A stretch of 64,000 bases of DNA from UBA11855 sp964591705. Lineage in GTDB: Archaea > Thermoproteota > Bathyarchaeia > Bathyarchaeales > Bathycorpusculaceae. This document shows, piece by piece, positions 26,726-36,390 of the stretch. Position numbers and translations under genes: made by a program. The DNA is taken from the NCBI GenBank assembly GCA_964591705.1, contig CAZQCX010000002.1, positions 1 to 64,000 of the forward strand, read 5' to 3'. The stretch's first letter is position 1. Each line of letters starts with the position of its first letter. A model generated the notes under the pieces. That model searched no databases and was not told where the DNA came from. It saw only the letters and a program-made list of their open reading frames with translations.

Positions 26726-27850
26726 ATGTTCTTCCATGTGCTGCTGACGACTGAATGTAACCTGCAGTGCAGGTACTGTTTCGGGGAGAACATGGAGGAT
26801 TTCGAGGAGGATTTTTCAGGGATCAAGGTTGATTATTCTTTGCCCAAGAAAGTAAGCTACGACTGGAGAACGCTGACTGATTTTTGCGGTAAGGATTCAG
26901 ATTGCGTCTTAACGTTCTACGGTGGCGAACCCCTGATGTGCACGGCTGAAATAAGGCAGGTCATGGATTCTGTGAGGGCGAAATGGTTCATGATCCAAAC
27001 GAACGGCCTGCTGCTGGACAGGTTGGAATCTGAATATGTCAATCGGTTTCACACTATCCTTGTCTCGATCGACGGAGATAAAGCTTTGACTGACTACTAC
27101 AGGGGGAAAGGCACGTTCCGGCGGGTTGTTGAGAACCTGAAGTTGATCAGGAAAAACGGGTACAACGGTGAGTTGATCGCCCGGATGACTGTCATGGAGC
27201 AGACAGATATTTTCAGGCAGGTCACGTGGCTACTGAACAATCGTGATTTCTCGTTTTCTTCGGTGCATTGGCAGTTGAATGCTGGTTTCTGGGGAAACGA
27301 TTACGCGAGACGTGACTTCAGACGCTGGAGCGAAGACAACTACATTCCTAGCGTGGCGAGGCTGGCGGAGTTTTGGGTTGACCAGATGGAGAAGAACCAC
27401 GCTGTCCACAAGCTATACCCTTTTCTGGGCATAGCTAACTCGCTGCTGAACGGAGAAAGTGACAGTTTGCTTCGCTGCGGAGGGGGATGGATAAACTACA
27501 CTATCCAAACCGACGGCAACATAGTTCCATGCCCCTCAATGGGGGGAATGAAAGACTATTATTTGGGCAACATACGCGACGCAGATCCATTGAAGCTCAA
27601 GAAACTGTTTGTTAGTAAACCCTGTATTGATTGCGAAACGCTCCAAATGTGTGGTGGACGGTGTCTCTACGCTAACATAACCCGGCGATGGAATGAAAAC
27701 GCCTACGCAGAAGTCTGCAACACCGTCAAGAGCCTAGTCAACGCAGTGGAAAAACAACTTCCACGGATAAATCGGCTAATCAGTGATGGTGCAATAGGTT
27801 TGCATGCCTTCAACTATGTGAAGTACAACGGTTGCGAGATAATCCCATAA
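26726..27850 (+). CDS. Peptide-modifying radical SAM/SPASM enzyme, AF1577-like
   Basis: 374 residues. The radical SAM cluster is CNLQCRYC (C11, C15, C18), and GGEPLM follows. The C-terminal SPASM region has LRCGGG, DGNIVPCPSM, CIDCETLQMCGGRC and VCNTV, enough cysteines for two auxiliary clusters. The layout fits the archaeal AF1577 family of putative peptide-modifying enzymes. No precursor peptide could be identified beside it. It forms a likely operon with the MFS gene. Confidence 0.8.
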   Translation: MFFHVLLTTECNLQCRYCFGENMEDFEEDFSGIKVDYSLPKKVSYDWRTLTDFCGKDSDCVLTFYGGEPLMCTAEIRQVMDSVRAKWFMIQTNGLLLDRLESEYVNRFHTILVSIDGDKALTDYYRGKGTFRRVVENLKLIRKNGYNGELIARMTVMEQTDIFRQVTWLLNNRDFSFSSVHWQLNAGFWGNDYARRDFRRWSEDNYIPSVARLAEFWVDQMEKNHAVHKLYPFLGIANSLLNGESDSLLRCGGGWINYTIQTDGNIVPCPSMGGMKDYYLGNIRDADPLKLKKLFVSKPCIDCETLQMCGGRCLYANITRRWNENAYAEVCNTVKSLVNAVEKQLPRINRLISDGAIGLHAFNYVKYNGCEIIP

Positions 27851-27894
27851 ATTGGGCATGGGCTTTCTTAATAATCCATTAAACGGATGCAATA

Positions 27895-28162
27895 CTACGC
27901 ACCATATGGCTTCCGTTTCCTGAACAGCTTGTGACACTCAACTTCAGCGTGGAACTCAAATCCGACCTCCGTCAACCGAATTGCTTCATCCATCGTGTCA
28001 GCGACTTTGACTGTGAATTGGTCGTCAGCTTCCCCTTCATACATCATTCTTTCGATGTTTTCAGCAATTACCTTTTAGGAATGGCTTTGATGGCGTTTCC
28101 TAGTTCGTTGGTTGTTTTTTGAGAGGTTTCCGGGAGTTTGATCTTTTTGCTTTCTCACTCAA
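27895..28162 (-). pseudogene. Small conserved-looking gene (about 88 aa) with two homopolymer frame breaks
   Basis: An intact 50-codon ATG frame (28047-27895) encodes MMYEGEADDQFTVKVADT... EFHAEVECHKLFRKRKPYGA. Upstream, another frame reads KLPETSQKTTNELGNAIKAIPK. Adding one base in the run at 28073-28076 and one at 28144-28148 joins everything to a TTG at 28162, which overlaps the stop of the polyferredoxin gene (TTGAGTGA). The reconstructed protein is smooth and probably real. If the breaks are genuine, only the 50-residue frame could be made. The family is unknown. Confidence 0.5.
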
Positions 28163-29147
28163 CTTTTGATGGTTCTAACCAGTTTCGAGATTTGAAAACG
28201 GTCTTTCCGGCTAGGTTTACTTTTAAACAGTCTTCGTAAGGACACATTTCAACGCAACGCGTGCACAACATACACATTGAAGTCCTTATTTTTCCCCCCT
28301 TCTGTTCGTACACTTCGGTGACCTGCACTGGACAAACTCGTTTGCAAATCCCACATTTAGTGCATTTTTCTTCATCCTTGTCAAGATGAAGCACAGAAAC
28401 CCATTTGAAACCTCTGAACCTATTCACGACAGCGATCGACGCTCCTGTTGGGCAAAACCGGCACCAAATGCGTCTCACCAAGAATGAACCTACAACCGTT
28501 AACGCCAAGAAAATTAACGCGTTAAAGGTGACAAAAATCTCGCTAAAAATCCCGCTAGAGTAATATATAACTTCCTGAACGTAGGGATAACTGAAATACA
28601 ATCCGCCAACTTCTATTGGCCCTTTCCACGGTACAATCAGAGGTATTAGCGGACCAAGCAAGATTCTCAGGGGCTCGAAAGGACCCGCAAAAAGTAGTGC
28701 CATAAGAGTGGCAAGATCCAACGACGCAGGAGGCTCTATCAGACTCAGGACAAAAGGTACGATTAAAAAGAAAAGCAATAACACATACCGGAAGTTATGC
28801 AGGAACTTGTTGAATTTGTCGGGAAGGTTTCGGTAGCGCATTTTAAAGGCCTTTCGGATTAGAGTAAGCGCATCCATGTATAAGCCGAATGGGCAAAGCC
28901 AACCGCAAAAGAATCGCCCCAAAACAATAGGCAGAATCAAAATAACGATTAACACGATAAGTTGCCATACAGGATACGTAAATAAATAGAAAACCGCAAC
29001 CATGGCTACTACTTGAACAACGAATCTGAGGTAAGTTACTTTTGTCGCCAGGCCTTTTTTCCATATAAGGATAACCAATATCCCTGCTATAGCTAAGCCT
29101 GCAAGCACCGTTAATTTCAAGAGTTCGCCTACGAGTTCTAAAATCAT
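28155..29147 (-). CDS. NapH/polyferredoxin-like membrane 4Fe-4S protein
   Basis: 330 residues with about six TM helices. Motifs FFCGWLCPFG and RRIWCRFCPTGA are typical of NapH/CcoG/RnfB-like membrane ferredoxins. Two C-terminal 4Fe-4S sets follow: CTKCGICKRVCP and CMLCTRCVEMCPYEDC. It should pass electrons between the membrane and a cytoplasmic or extracytoplasmic partner. The partner is unknown. Confidence 0.85.
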   Translation of the reverse strand: MILELVGELLKLTVLAGLAIAGILVILIWKKGLATKVTYLRFVVQVVAMVAVFYLFTYPVWQLIVLIVILILPIVLGRFFCGWLCPFGLYMDALTLIRKAFKMRYRNLPDKFNKFLHNFRYVLLLFFLIVPFVLSLIEPPASLDLATLMALLFAGPFEPLRILLGPLIPLIVPWKGPIEVGGLYFSYPYVQEVIYYSSGIFSEIFVTFNALIFLALTVVGSFLVRRIWCRFCPTGASIAVVNRFRGFKWVSVLHLDKDEEKCTKCGICKRVCPVQVTEVYEQKGGKIRTSMCMLCTRCVEMCPYEDCLKVNLAGKTVFKSRNWLEPSKVE

Positions 29148-29372
29148 GTTACTTTCGCCTTCACAACGTATGAAAAAACAGCTAAAGTGTAAAAACCTAA
29201 TCCATGCGATAACCCAGTAGCGAAAGCTTCAAGATGCGACTGAGGAAATTCATTTGTCAACAACATGCGAAGGTCTCATGAAATTTTTATAGAGCAAAAT
29301 ATGGGCGAAAGCATTTAAATCTTACATTCTTTTTTCAAAAATAGCTTGTTTCGACCTGCAGCTGTCTATATG

Positions 29373-31898
29373 TTAAACTATGCCTGTGCGGATCAAAGGA
29401 GCCTTTACTACTCTCGTATTGTATTTCGAGAGATAGGCTAAACGTTCGCTGTCATATGGATAACTTTCCGTAGGTGGATAGGGGAAGCCACTCATAGCTT
29501 GGAACGGTAACGGATCAACTGTAAACTCGAATCCGTAGCCCCAATTCCCAGGCGGATCTTTGAACCAGCAAGCAACAAATAAGAAGAAGTCTCTTTCCAT
29601 GCCGCCTTCAAGCGGTGGTAGATCAACGATAGGGAACTTGAGAGAAACTTTGTCACCCTGCATCCCGATAACAAACATATCATCCGCTTCGAGGACTAAC
29701 CGTGTTACATCACCGTACCTTGTGAAGTTCCCGGAAGCAGTTGAATTCGTGCTGCCAAACTCTAATGGGTCAAGTGTAGCGGAAGGGGTGATTCTATGAA
29801 CTTTTATTTTCTCTTGCGGGGTTACGTCTATTCTGATGTAATCGAATGTTACGTTGAAGAAATTGGTAATTCTGATTTTGTACTCGCTTACTCCTGTGGG
29901 AAAAAGCCCTGTCAAGTCTACAGCGAAGCTTCTAGGAACGTAATCTGAGGGTATCGGCATCTGCCTATTCTGTGGCACACGCACCCAATTTCCACTTGCA
30001 TCACTAACCTCCATGTAGGGCGGTGGGTAAATCTGGGTGCCATTTGGCACCAGACCCCTGTTGAATGCCGCTTTGAAGTTATCTATCCAAGTGTAATAGT
30101 GTTCAGGTGCACCCCAATCAACCATTCCATGGATTACAAGCTTAATTTCCTGTGCACGAGATAAATCACCCAAGTTTAGTGTTAACTGGTTTAAGGTCAT
30201 GTTGTCCCATGACGGACTGACCAGTCCATCACTACCAGGTGTGAAAATTCCATCCAGTTGGGCAATTTGAAACAGAACATCTTCTCCCTTTTCGTTATAA
30301 GCTGAAATTGGCGTTAACAGGTTGTTTTTGCTTACGGTATAAATTTCACCATTGAAATCTCGGTTGACATAATTCACCATAGTCGAATAAACGTCAGTTC
30401 CAATTGGGTGATCAACAACCATCAGGTAAGCTGAATCTAAGTAGAAGATTTCATCCCATTGTTGAAAGAGGACCATGTCATAATAGCCATTCTGGGCTTT
30501 AGTGTCTTGACTTGGAACCATGCTTGATGCAAACGGAAAAACCGCAACTAATTGGAAGATGAGCAAAAGAGATAAGATTAACGTACCAATCGTCAATTTT
30601 TTTTCGCGGCTTCTGCCACTCTTAACCAATATTGCACCAAGTGTTAAGAGAGATAGAATTATTCCTGCAACCATCAATATAATGAAGGGTAACTGTGCAG
30701 AGAAGAGACTCCCAAATCCTAATATCAAAGCAGAGTTACCGTTGTAGCTGGCATCAGCCCTTAGTTGTAATTGGTTTTTATCCATTTTTATAGTGTCCCA
30801 GGGGTTACCCCCACCGAACACTATGTCGCCTTTTTCATTGATGTAATCCATATATCCTAGCCAGCCTGCGTTTGAGACTTCAGTGACGTAGACGTAGTTG
30901 GTTCCGTTCCAGAAAAACAGCGACGGACAGGATGCGTATCCACTAATTACGGTATAAGTTGCAACTAACACCAGACGTTCATCTAACTTGAAAGTTCTCG
31001 ACGTGCTTGTCACTCCATCGCTCCAGTATGAAAATTGTAATATGCCTGTTCCAACATTGACTATCTCTTCCACACTAATGCTGTGTTGCCCTACTGGAAG
31101 AAGCTCAACATAGGGTGTTTTGTAGGTCACTCCGTTTAGGATGAATGTTAAGGGTGTGGAGCCACCACCTGACCTCCCAATGGTGAGCGTGTGGTAGCCT
31201 GTCTTGACGACTGTGAAAGACCCACTTAGGGTATTCACTTTAACGGTGTGTTTACCTTCAGAAGTTGCAGCAAATGTGAATTCCACGATTGTAGATCCCC
31301 CTGGGAGCACTTCTATCTTCTTTCTTTCCAAGAGTGCCCCATCAACAGTTAGCTTCAATGCGATACTTTCCAGTTCTATACTTGGGTTTGTTGCTGTTAA
31401 GGTGACGGTTATCGTTTCATTTTCCCAAGTTTCGTATGGATTAATTCTTAGATTGGAGAGAACTATTTTGCTGATTTCGGGCGCCGCTGGCTTAATTTTA
31501 AAAGTGCCATTTAAACCATTTATTTCTACGTAGTAATTGCCTTCCCTATTTTCGAAAACTGTAAATTCAACTGTCTTGGATTCTTTTCCCAACAGGAGGA
31601 TTTCCTGCGCCTCCCTAAATACTCTGTTGATAGTAAGGTTTGCTGAGTAGGCTCCGTCCATGTCACCTATATTTGTGACATTTACCGTAACTAGTATAGG
31701 ATCCCCTACTTCTGCTTCAAGTGGGTTAATCATGAGATCTGTCACATTGAACTCGGCTGGCTTTGGTGCAGTGACGATTAAGCCTTTGTCCTGAAGGTAG
31801 AAGTAGGTTCCTGCCGCGACCGCAACCACTATTATATCAATAAAGAGGATAGCTTTCAGTTTGGAGAGAGCTCTGCGAGATTGCAATATATGTTCCAC
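29373..31898 (-). CDS. Large CARDB-type surface protein with internal TM pair
   Basis: 841 residues. The N-terminal anchor spans about 13-35. Two CARDB-like beta domains lie at about 48-138 (NPLEAEVGDPILVTVNVTNIG) and 145-235 (NPYETWENETITVTLTATNP). A domain with SCPSLFFWNG and GWLGYMDYINEKGD follows. Two TM helices at about 403-425 and 435-457 interrupt that domain, which then resumes with GYYDMVLFQQWDEIFYLDSAYL. Many NxS/T sites fit an exposed glycoprotein. Its function is unknown, and a cell-surface or S-layer-associated role is likely. Confidence 0.7.
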   Translation of the reverse strand: MEHILQSRRALSKLKAILFIDIIVVAVAAGTYFYLQDKGLIVTAPKPAEFNVTDLMINPLEAEVGDPILVTVNVTNIGDMDGAYSANLTINRVFREAQEILLLGKESKTVEFTVFENREGNYYVEINGLNGTFKIKPAAPEISKIVLSNLRINPYETWENETITVTLTATNPSIELESIALKLTVDGALLERKKIEVLPGGSTIVEFTFAATSEGKHTVKVNTLSGSFTVVKTGYHTLTIGRSGGGSTPLTFILNGVTYKTPYVELLPVGQHSISVEEIVNVGTGILQFSYWSDGVTSTSRTFKLDERLVLVATYTVISGYASCPSLFFWNGTNYVYVTEVSNAGWLGYMDYINEKGDIVFGGGNPWDTIKMDKNQLQLRADASYNGNSALILGFGSLFSAQLPFIILMVAGIILSLLTLGAILVKSGRSREKKLTIGTLILSLLLIFQLVAVFPFASSMVPSQDTKAQNGYYDMVLFQQWDEIFYLDSAYLMVVDHPIGTDVYSTMVNYVNRDFNGEIYTVSKNNLLTPISAYNEKGEDVLFQIAQLDGIFTPGSDGLVSPSWDNMTLNQLTLNLGDLSRAQEIKLVIHGMVDWGAPEHYYTWIDNFKAAFNRGLVPNGTQIYPPPYMEVSDASGNWVRVPQNRQMPIPSDYVPRSFAVDLTGLFPTGVSEYKIRITNFFNVTFDYIRIDVTPQEKIKVHRITPSATLDPLEFGSTNSTASGNFTRYGDVTRLVLEADDMFVIGMQGDKVSLKFPIVDLPPLEGGMERDFFLFVACWFKDPPGNWGYGFEFTVDPLPFQAMSGFPYPPTESYPYDSERLAYLSKYNTRVVKAPLIRTGIV

Positions 31899-32007
31899 TT
31901 TATTAGTGCCTCCATTACGACCGTGTTATATTTAAATTGTTTGGAAATGTCATGCCAACTTTCAAATGTTACACTTATAGAGCGCTGCTGGGTACGCTTT
32001 GAGACCT

Positions 32008-32861
32008 CTATGGAAACGTGAGGTGTTGAACCATTGCTTGTACTCGTCTAGTTTGCCATTGACCCATCGTGGAGATTTTCCGAATGGTTAACGAATTCCC
32101 GGTTGAGGTTTTAGATGCACCATTCGACCTTGCCTTTGTCTTGAGGGTAAGAGGGATACGCAAAATGAACCTCGATATGACGGCTCCGGCACCGCTCTTT
32201 CCATTGATCTCTGGATTGCCGTCCATGATCGCATAGAATAGCCTCAGGAAACCTGCCGACTTTCTCTAAAACAGCCACCGTTTCAGCGGTTGTCACGCCA
32301 TGATCAAGCTGCTCAGCTACAACGATGAAGCGGCTGTGTTCGTCAGTGCAGACCAAAAACCAGTACTTCTTGCCTGCAACACTAAATGATCCTCTGAAGA
32401 CCAGCTACCACAGCTTTCCACGTGCAGTGGCTCTAAAGAATTTCCAACGTTTGAACTCAGGCTGATAACCGTGCCGTTTGTTTCTTGCGGGGACTTTGTT
32501 GACGGTTTCTCTGGACAGCTCTAAGCCTTGGACACAATTCGCTGTTTCCAAGATGAAGCCTGGAAGAGAGCAGAGGCATTGCTCCATGTGTGCAGTTCCC
32601 CCATTGGAAGGTGGGTCTCAGCTTGAGGATTGAAAGCTAAACTTGCAACGTGACTTTGCTTTCTCTGGGCTGCCGTCGCTTGTCCTTGAAGCTTTCTGCT
32701 CCACGATGTTTTCCTCTTCGCAGCCATCGGTACACCGTTTGCCTAGTGGTGCTGAAAGTCTGCGCGATGCCCTTGACCGTTAGTTCTTTCCTGAACTTCC
32801 TGAAGGCTCCCCTAACGTCAGGAGAAAGCCTCACATTATCACCCGATAAACTTGGCTGCAC
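32008..32861 (-). mobile_element. Decayed insertion sequence: DDE (rve-type) transposase remnant
   Basis: Minus-strand pieces in different frames follow each other in transposase order. First is an HTH (TVKGIAQTFSTTRQTVYRWLRRG, about 32640-32861). Next is a middle domain (about 32405-32587). Last is a DDE core with CTDEHSRF, ILCDHG and KGKVEW (about 32111-32356), giving the D, D and E residues. At least three frameshifts separate them. It resembles IS481-type elements. No clear terminal inverted repeats were found, so the element is dead and its ends are undefined. Confidence 0.7.
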
Positions 32862-34078
32862 TATGAATTAGAGTGCAACGTTAGCAAGCTGACTTTACAT
32901 CCTCAGACAAAAACCTAACTAATACTAAGGTCTGAAGTCTCTCATATCCGAGCAACATGACGTGTCATGGATTCTTTGTTTTGTGCTGTTCCGTGGCTAC
33001 TTCCCAATGCCTGAAGGTGCAAAAGGGAATTTGCGTCAAGTTTGGGTTGGCTTGCTGCGGTGAATTGCTCTTTTTTCCGGAGGTAGAAGTTGGTTCTCAC
33101 GGCCGCTGTACTGGCGAACAGGTTGCCATCCTTTCCAAGTTCTTGTTCTTCGGAAACCAGAGAACCATGCCGATCGTTTTGGCAGAAGAAGACCTGTGCT
33201 GCAACCTTCTTTTGATGCCGATCTTGCTGACGAACAACACGCAACAATCCCAATGGCTCATCCAATTGAGAGATGCTATTTATGGAAACTGCAGCAAAAA
33301 ATAGCAGCCAGAATACGCCGCTGCTCAACATAGTAATTGCCTTGTGAAACCTGAAGACTACTGCCAGCCAAAAAAAGAAATGAGCTTTCAGAATTTCTCA
33401 TGTGGTAGAAGAAAAGCATTTGCTGCGTGACTTTTTTTCTTCTTCTCGACGCTGCAGGCTTTAGAAGAAAATACCAGCCCGTTCACAGTCGGTGTTAACT
33501 GACCGAGTTGAGCCAGTGAAAAACCGACTGGTAGCAGTCCAAATGCGTAGTGCAGTGGGCGACTACCTCCAGAGCCCCCCAGGCAACGAGTGTTGCTGTC
33601 ATACAGTGAAAAAAGGCAAACAACCACACGTGACGGCGAAAATTCCTATGGGAAGAGATGCTGAAAGCTACAGTCAGACAATTTTTGTTTGAGCGTCGAG
33701 ACTCTTCTTTTCTTTCTGGGCGATTCAGTCGCCAGCCCAAGATCTGCCTTGAGCCTGCGCTTCCTCGCTTAAACCAAGAAAACCCACGTTCGCTGCAGCA
33801 GGTTCGTTGGCTCGGCAGTATCTCTGACTGCTTGGTACGTATCTCCTAAGAAAGTAATCCCAAAACTGAAAGCCTCTGACCAATTCCATATTTCCCTTTT
33901 TCAAGTCTATCCCTAGATGCCCGCTGCCAATTCAAATAGAATTGTTCTAGCCCGGAAAGTTTCAGCTATCGGAGACCGCCTTCAGCAGGAACCGAATCAG
34001 GACCAGGAGACATATTTTGTGCTGGATGCAATCTCCAGAAGAAGAATACAACCAAGTCTCAGGATATATGATTGAATT
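32862..34078. other. About 1.2 kb of decayed or orphan DNA
   Basis: No recognised gene. The longest minus frame (32942-33331, 129 codons) has a hydrophobic N-terminus (GVFWLLFFAAVSI) but no known family, and an equally long plus frame covers it. A GTG frame at 33492-33692 (66 codons, ending SYSQTIFV) has protein-like composition. With the dead transposase beside it, this is best read as an accessory segment in decay. Confidence 0.4.
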
Positions 34079-34396
34079 CTATCGAGCTGTAACCAAATAG
34101 TAAACCTCGAAACTCCTCGGACTTGTCTGTTTAGTCCTCACAACCTTAAGCCCAACTTTATCAGTCAACATCTTAAGCTCGTGAACAAAATCCTCAACGT
34201 AATCCAGAACGCCACAGCTATAACAGAACGAGCCCATAATAGAAAGCGTCACAACTTCAGGTGTCACGTTAACCACTTTTGCCACCGCTTCAGGACTGCG
34301 ATACCGGTTGTAAAGCAAAACCGCCCTGCGCACAAGATCTTCAAGCTCAACCTGCGAAACCAGCCCCCTACACCCCACACAAGTAGCGTAATTCAC
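34079..34396 (-). CDS. Small Cys-containing hypothetical protein
   Basis: 105 residues starting with GTG. There are two CxxC pairs: CVGC near the N-terminus and CYSC near residue 58. Helical segments (VELEDLVRRAVLLYNRY, VEDFVHELKML) surround them. The pairs could bind zinc together. It lies 25 bases after pyrK on the same strand and may belong to that operon. No family is recognised. Confidence 0.55.
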   Translation of the reverse strand: MNYATCVGCRGLVSQVELEDLVRRAVLLYNRYRSPEAVAKVVNVTPEVVTLSIMGSFCYSCGVLDYVEDFVHELKMLTDKVGLKVVRTKQTSPRSFEVYYLVTAR

Positions 34397-34421
34397 ACAA
34401 GCTATTTCTTCCCTTCATACC

Positions 34422-35240
34422 CTAAATTGGAATCCGAGCCCCGTCAAAACCGAGCTTCGAAACCCCCAACTCATCCCGAACCTCACGCAAACGAGACAAA
34501 CTAAACACAGGACCATCACGACACACTCGGTACTTACCAATCATGCAGCTGCCGCACAAGCCTATGCCACACCGCATCAGCCGCTCCAAACTAGCTTCCA
34601 AAGACACGTTTCGCCTGTCTGCAAGATCAAAAACCTTGCGCAACATCTGCTCAGGACCACAAGCGTAAATCATGTTAAAGCTCTCTCTGTCAAGCAATTT
34701 CTCGAGCGGATCCGTAGCCAAACACTGTAGACCAAAGCTCCCGTCCTCAGTCGCACAAACAACATTTTCTTCAGAACAAACATTTCCCAGTTCCTGCAAG
34801 AACAATAATTCATTTCTCGTCTTCGCACCCATCACAAACGAAAGGCGATCAGCCTTAGCCGAAAGACGCTTAGCCAAAAACAACAAAGGCGCAATGCCAG
34901 TCCCCCCGCCAACAAGCAACACCTTCCCACGCGTCTCAGTGAACCAGTTCCCGAAGGGACCGCGAACACCAACAAGCTCACCCGCCTTCATCCCATGCAG
35001 GTGCCTAGTCGCATCACCTACCAGCTTAACCGCAACCGAAACCTCGCCACCGCCCACACCCAAAACGCTCAAAGGAATCTCGTCAACTCCAGGTATCCAA
35101 AGCATCAAAAACTGACCGGGCTCAGCCTTCGAACAGAGCTTATCCACAACCCTGAGAGTCTTAACCGAAGGACTCTCTGGTCTCACATCCAAGATCTTCA
35201 CCGCTCTGAGCGTGTTAGCTCTGGTGAGACAGCCCGACAA
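34422..35240 (-). CDS. pyrK: Dihydroorotate dehydrogenase electron-transfer subunit
   Basis: 272 residues. There is an FAD-binding barrel (PGQFLMLWIPG), an NAD-binding domain (VLLVGGGTGIAPLLFLAKRL and YACGPEQMLRK) and a C-terminal [2Fe-2S] site CGIGLCGSCMIGKYRVC. It moves electrons from PyrD to NAD in pyrimidine synthesis (class 1B enzyme). It overlaps pyrD by 26 bases. Confidence 0.92.
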   Translation of the reverse strand: MSGCLTRANTLRAVKILDVRPESPSVKTLRVVDKLCSKAEPGQFLMLWIPGVDEIPLSVLGVGGGEVSVAVKLVGDATRHLHGMKAGELVGVRGPFGNWFTETRGKVLLVGGGTGIAPLLFLAKRLSAKADRLSFVMGAKTRNELLFLQELGNVCSEENVVCATEDGSFGLQCLATDPLEKLLDRESFNMIYACGPEQMLRKVFDLADRRNVSLEASLERLMRCGIGLCGSCMIGKYRVCRDGPVFSLSRLREVRDELGVSKLGFDGARIPI

Positions 35241-36141
35241 TCTCCTTCACACTCCTGTATCCCCTTCTCTGAACATAACTGGCAATACCCTTGTTGATTT
35301 CTTCAAAAACTCCTAAATCCCCAAACGCTACAGCAGTGCCAACCTGAACCGCCAAGGCCCCTGCAAGAAGGAACTCAACAGCATCCCGCCATCCACTAAT
35401 ACCACCGCAACCGAATATTGGAACCTCAACAGTTTCAAAAACATCATACACGCACCGAAGAGCAATTGGCTTAATTGCAGCCCCCGACAGCCCACCCTCC
35501 ACGTTGCTCAGCACAGCTCTCTGAGTATCCACTTCAATTGCCATCGCCTTCACAGTATTGACCAGAGTCAACGCATCAGCCCCCGCCCCAACGGCAGCCT
35601 TGGCGACTTCAACAATATCCGTCACGTTCGGAGACAGCTTAACGATCACTGGCTTGCGCAGAACAGCTTTTACATTCCCCACAACCTCAGCCAACAACTT
35701 CGGGCTCTGACCAATTTCAGAACCAGTCTTCTTAACATGCGGACACGAAACATTCAACTCCACCGCGTCCGCGCCAGCCTTGACAGCTTTCGCAGCAACC
35801 GAGACATACTCACCAGCTTGATATCCGAAGACACTCACAATCAAAGGGACCTTGAGGACACGCTTTGCATAAACAAGTTCCTCAGCAAAAGCTTCAATGC
35901 CAGGGTTCGGTAAACCCATGGCATTTATCAAGCCACCCTCAGCCTGAACCACGGTCGGGTTCGGGTAACCAACCCTAGGTTCCATTCCAACCGACTTTGT
36001 CACCACTCCCCCCACCCCTGCCTCAGCAACGCGCAGCATCGAATCCGCAGAATACCCCAGAACTCCGGAAGCCAAGACCGCAGGACTCGAAAGCTTCAAA
36101 CCCGCAATATTCACGCTCAGCAAGCTCCTACCCAAAGGCAT
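35215..36141 (-). CDS. pyrD: Dihydroorotate dehydrogenase, catalytic subunit
   Basis: About 308 residues from ATG 36141; a longer frame to 36204 has no typical sequence. This is an FMN TIM barrel of class 1B. Motifs are LSSPAVLASGVLGY, ELNVSCPHVKKTG (catalytic Cys), VKLSPNVTDI, TLVNTVKAM and GCGGISGWRDAVEFLLAGA. It oxidises dihydroorotate to orotate and pairs with PyrK. Confidence 0.93.
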   Translation of the reverse strand: MPLGRSLLSVNIAGLKLSSPAVLASGVLGYSADSMLRVAEAGVGGVVTKSVGMEPRVGYPNPTVVQAEGGLINAMGLPNPGIEAFAEELVYAKRVLKVPLIVSVFGYQAGEYVSVAAKAVKAGADAVELNVSCPHVKKTGSEIGQSPKLLAEVVGNVKAVLRKPVIVKLSPNVTDIVEVAKAAVGAGADALTLVNTVKAMAIEVDTQRAVLSNVEGGLSGAAIKPIALRCVYDVFETVEVPIFGCGGISGWRDAVEFLLAGALAVQVGTAVAFGDLGVFEEINKGIASYVQRRGYRSVKEIVGLSHQS

Positions 36142-36334
36142 TCTGTTTTTTCCCAACCCTTGACAATAGAGTCTTCGCACGCCGCAAAGATAAAGCTTTA
36201 ACACTCACCCTCAACTTCAACTGACAATCACAGCCCAAGACAGACTCCAACCAACAGCATCTTACAAGAAAGACGCTATAAATTCCTTGAAAAAATGGAT
36301 CTATTCCTTTCCATTCCCCAAACAACAAACGAAA

Positions 36335-36344
36335 CCCTTTAAAG
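36335..36344 (+). promoter_or_regulatory. TATA box of acs
   Basis: CCCTTTAAAG with GAAA upstream, about 50 bases before the acs ATG. Confidence 0.45.
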
Positions 36345-36390
36345 CCCCAACCTCAAGTCTTCACGAAGAAAATCATCTGGAAGCAATGAA

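Noticed and set aside
32957..33304. 115-codon plus-strand frame opposite the 129-codon minus frame
   Set aside because: Neither strand gives a recognisable protein; kept only as a note on the decayed region.
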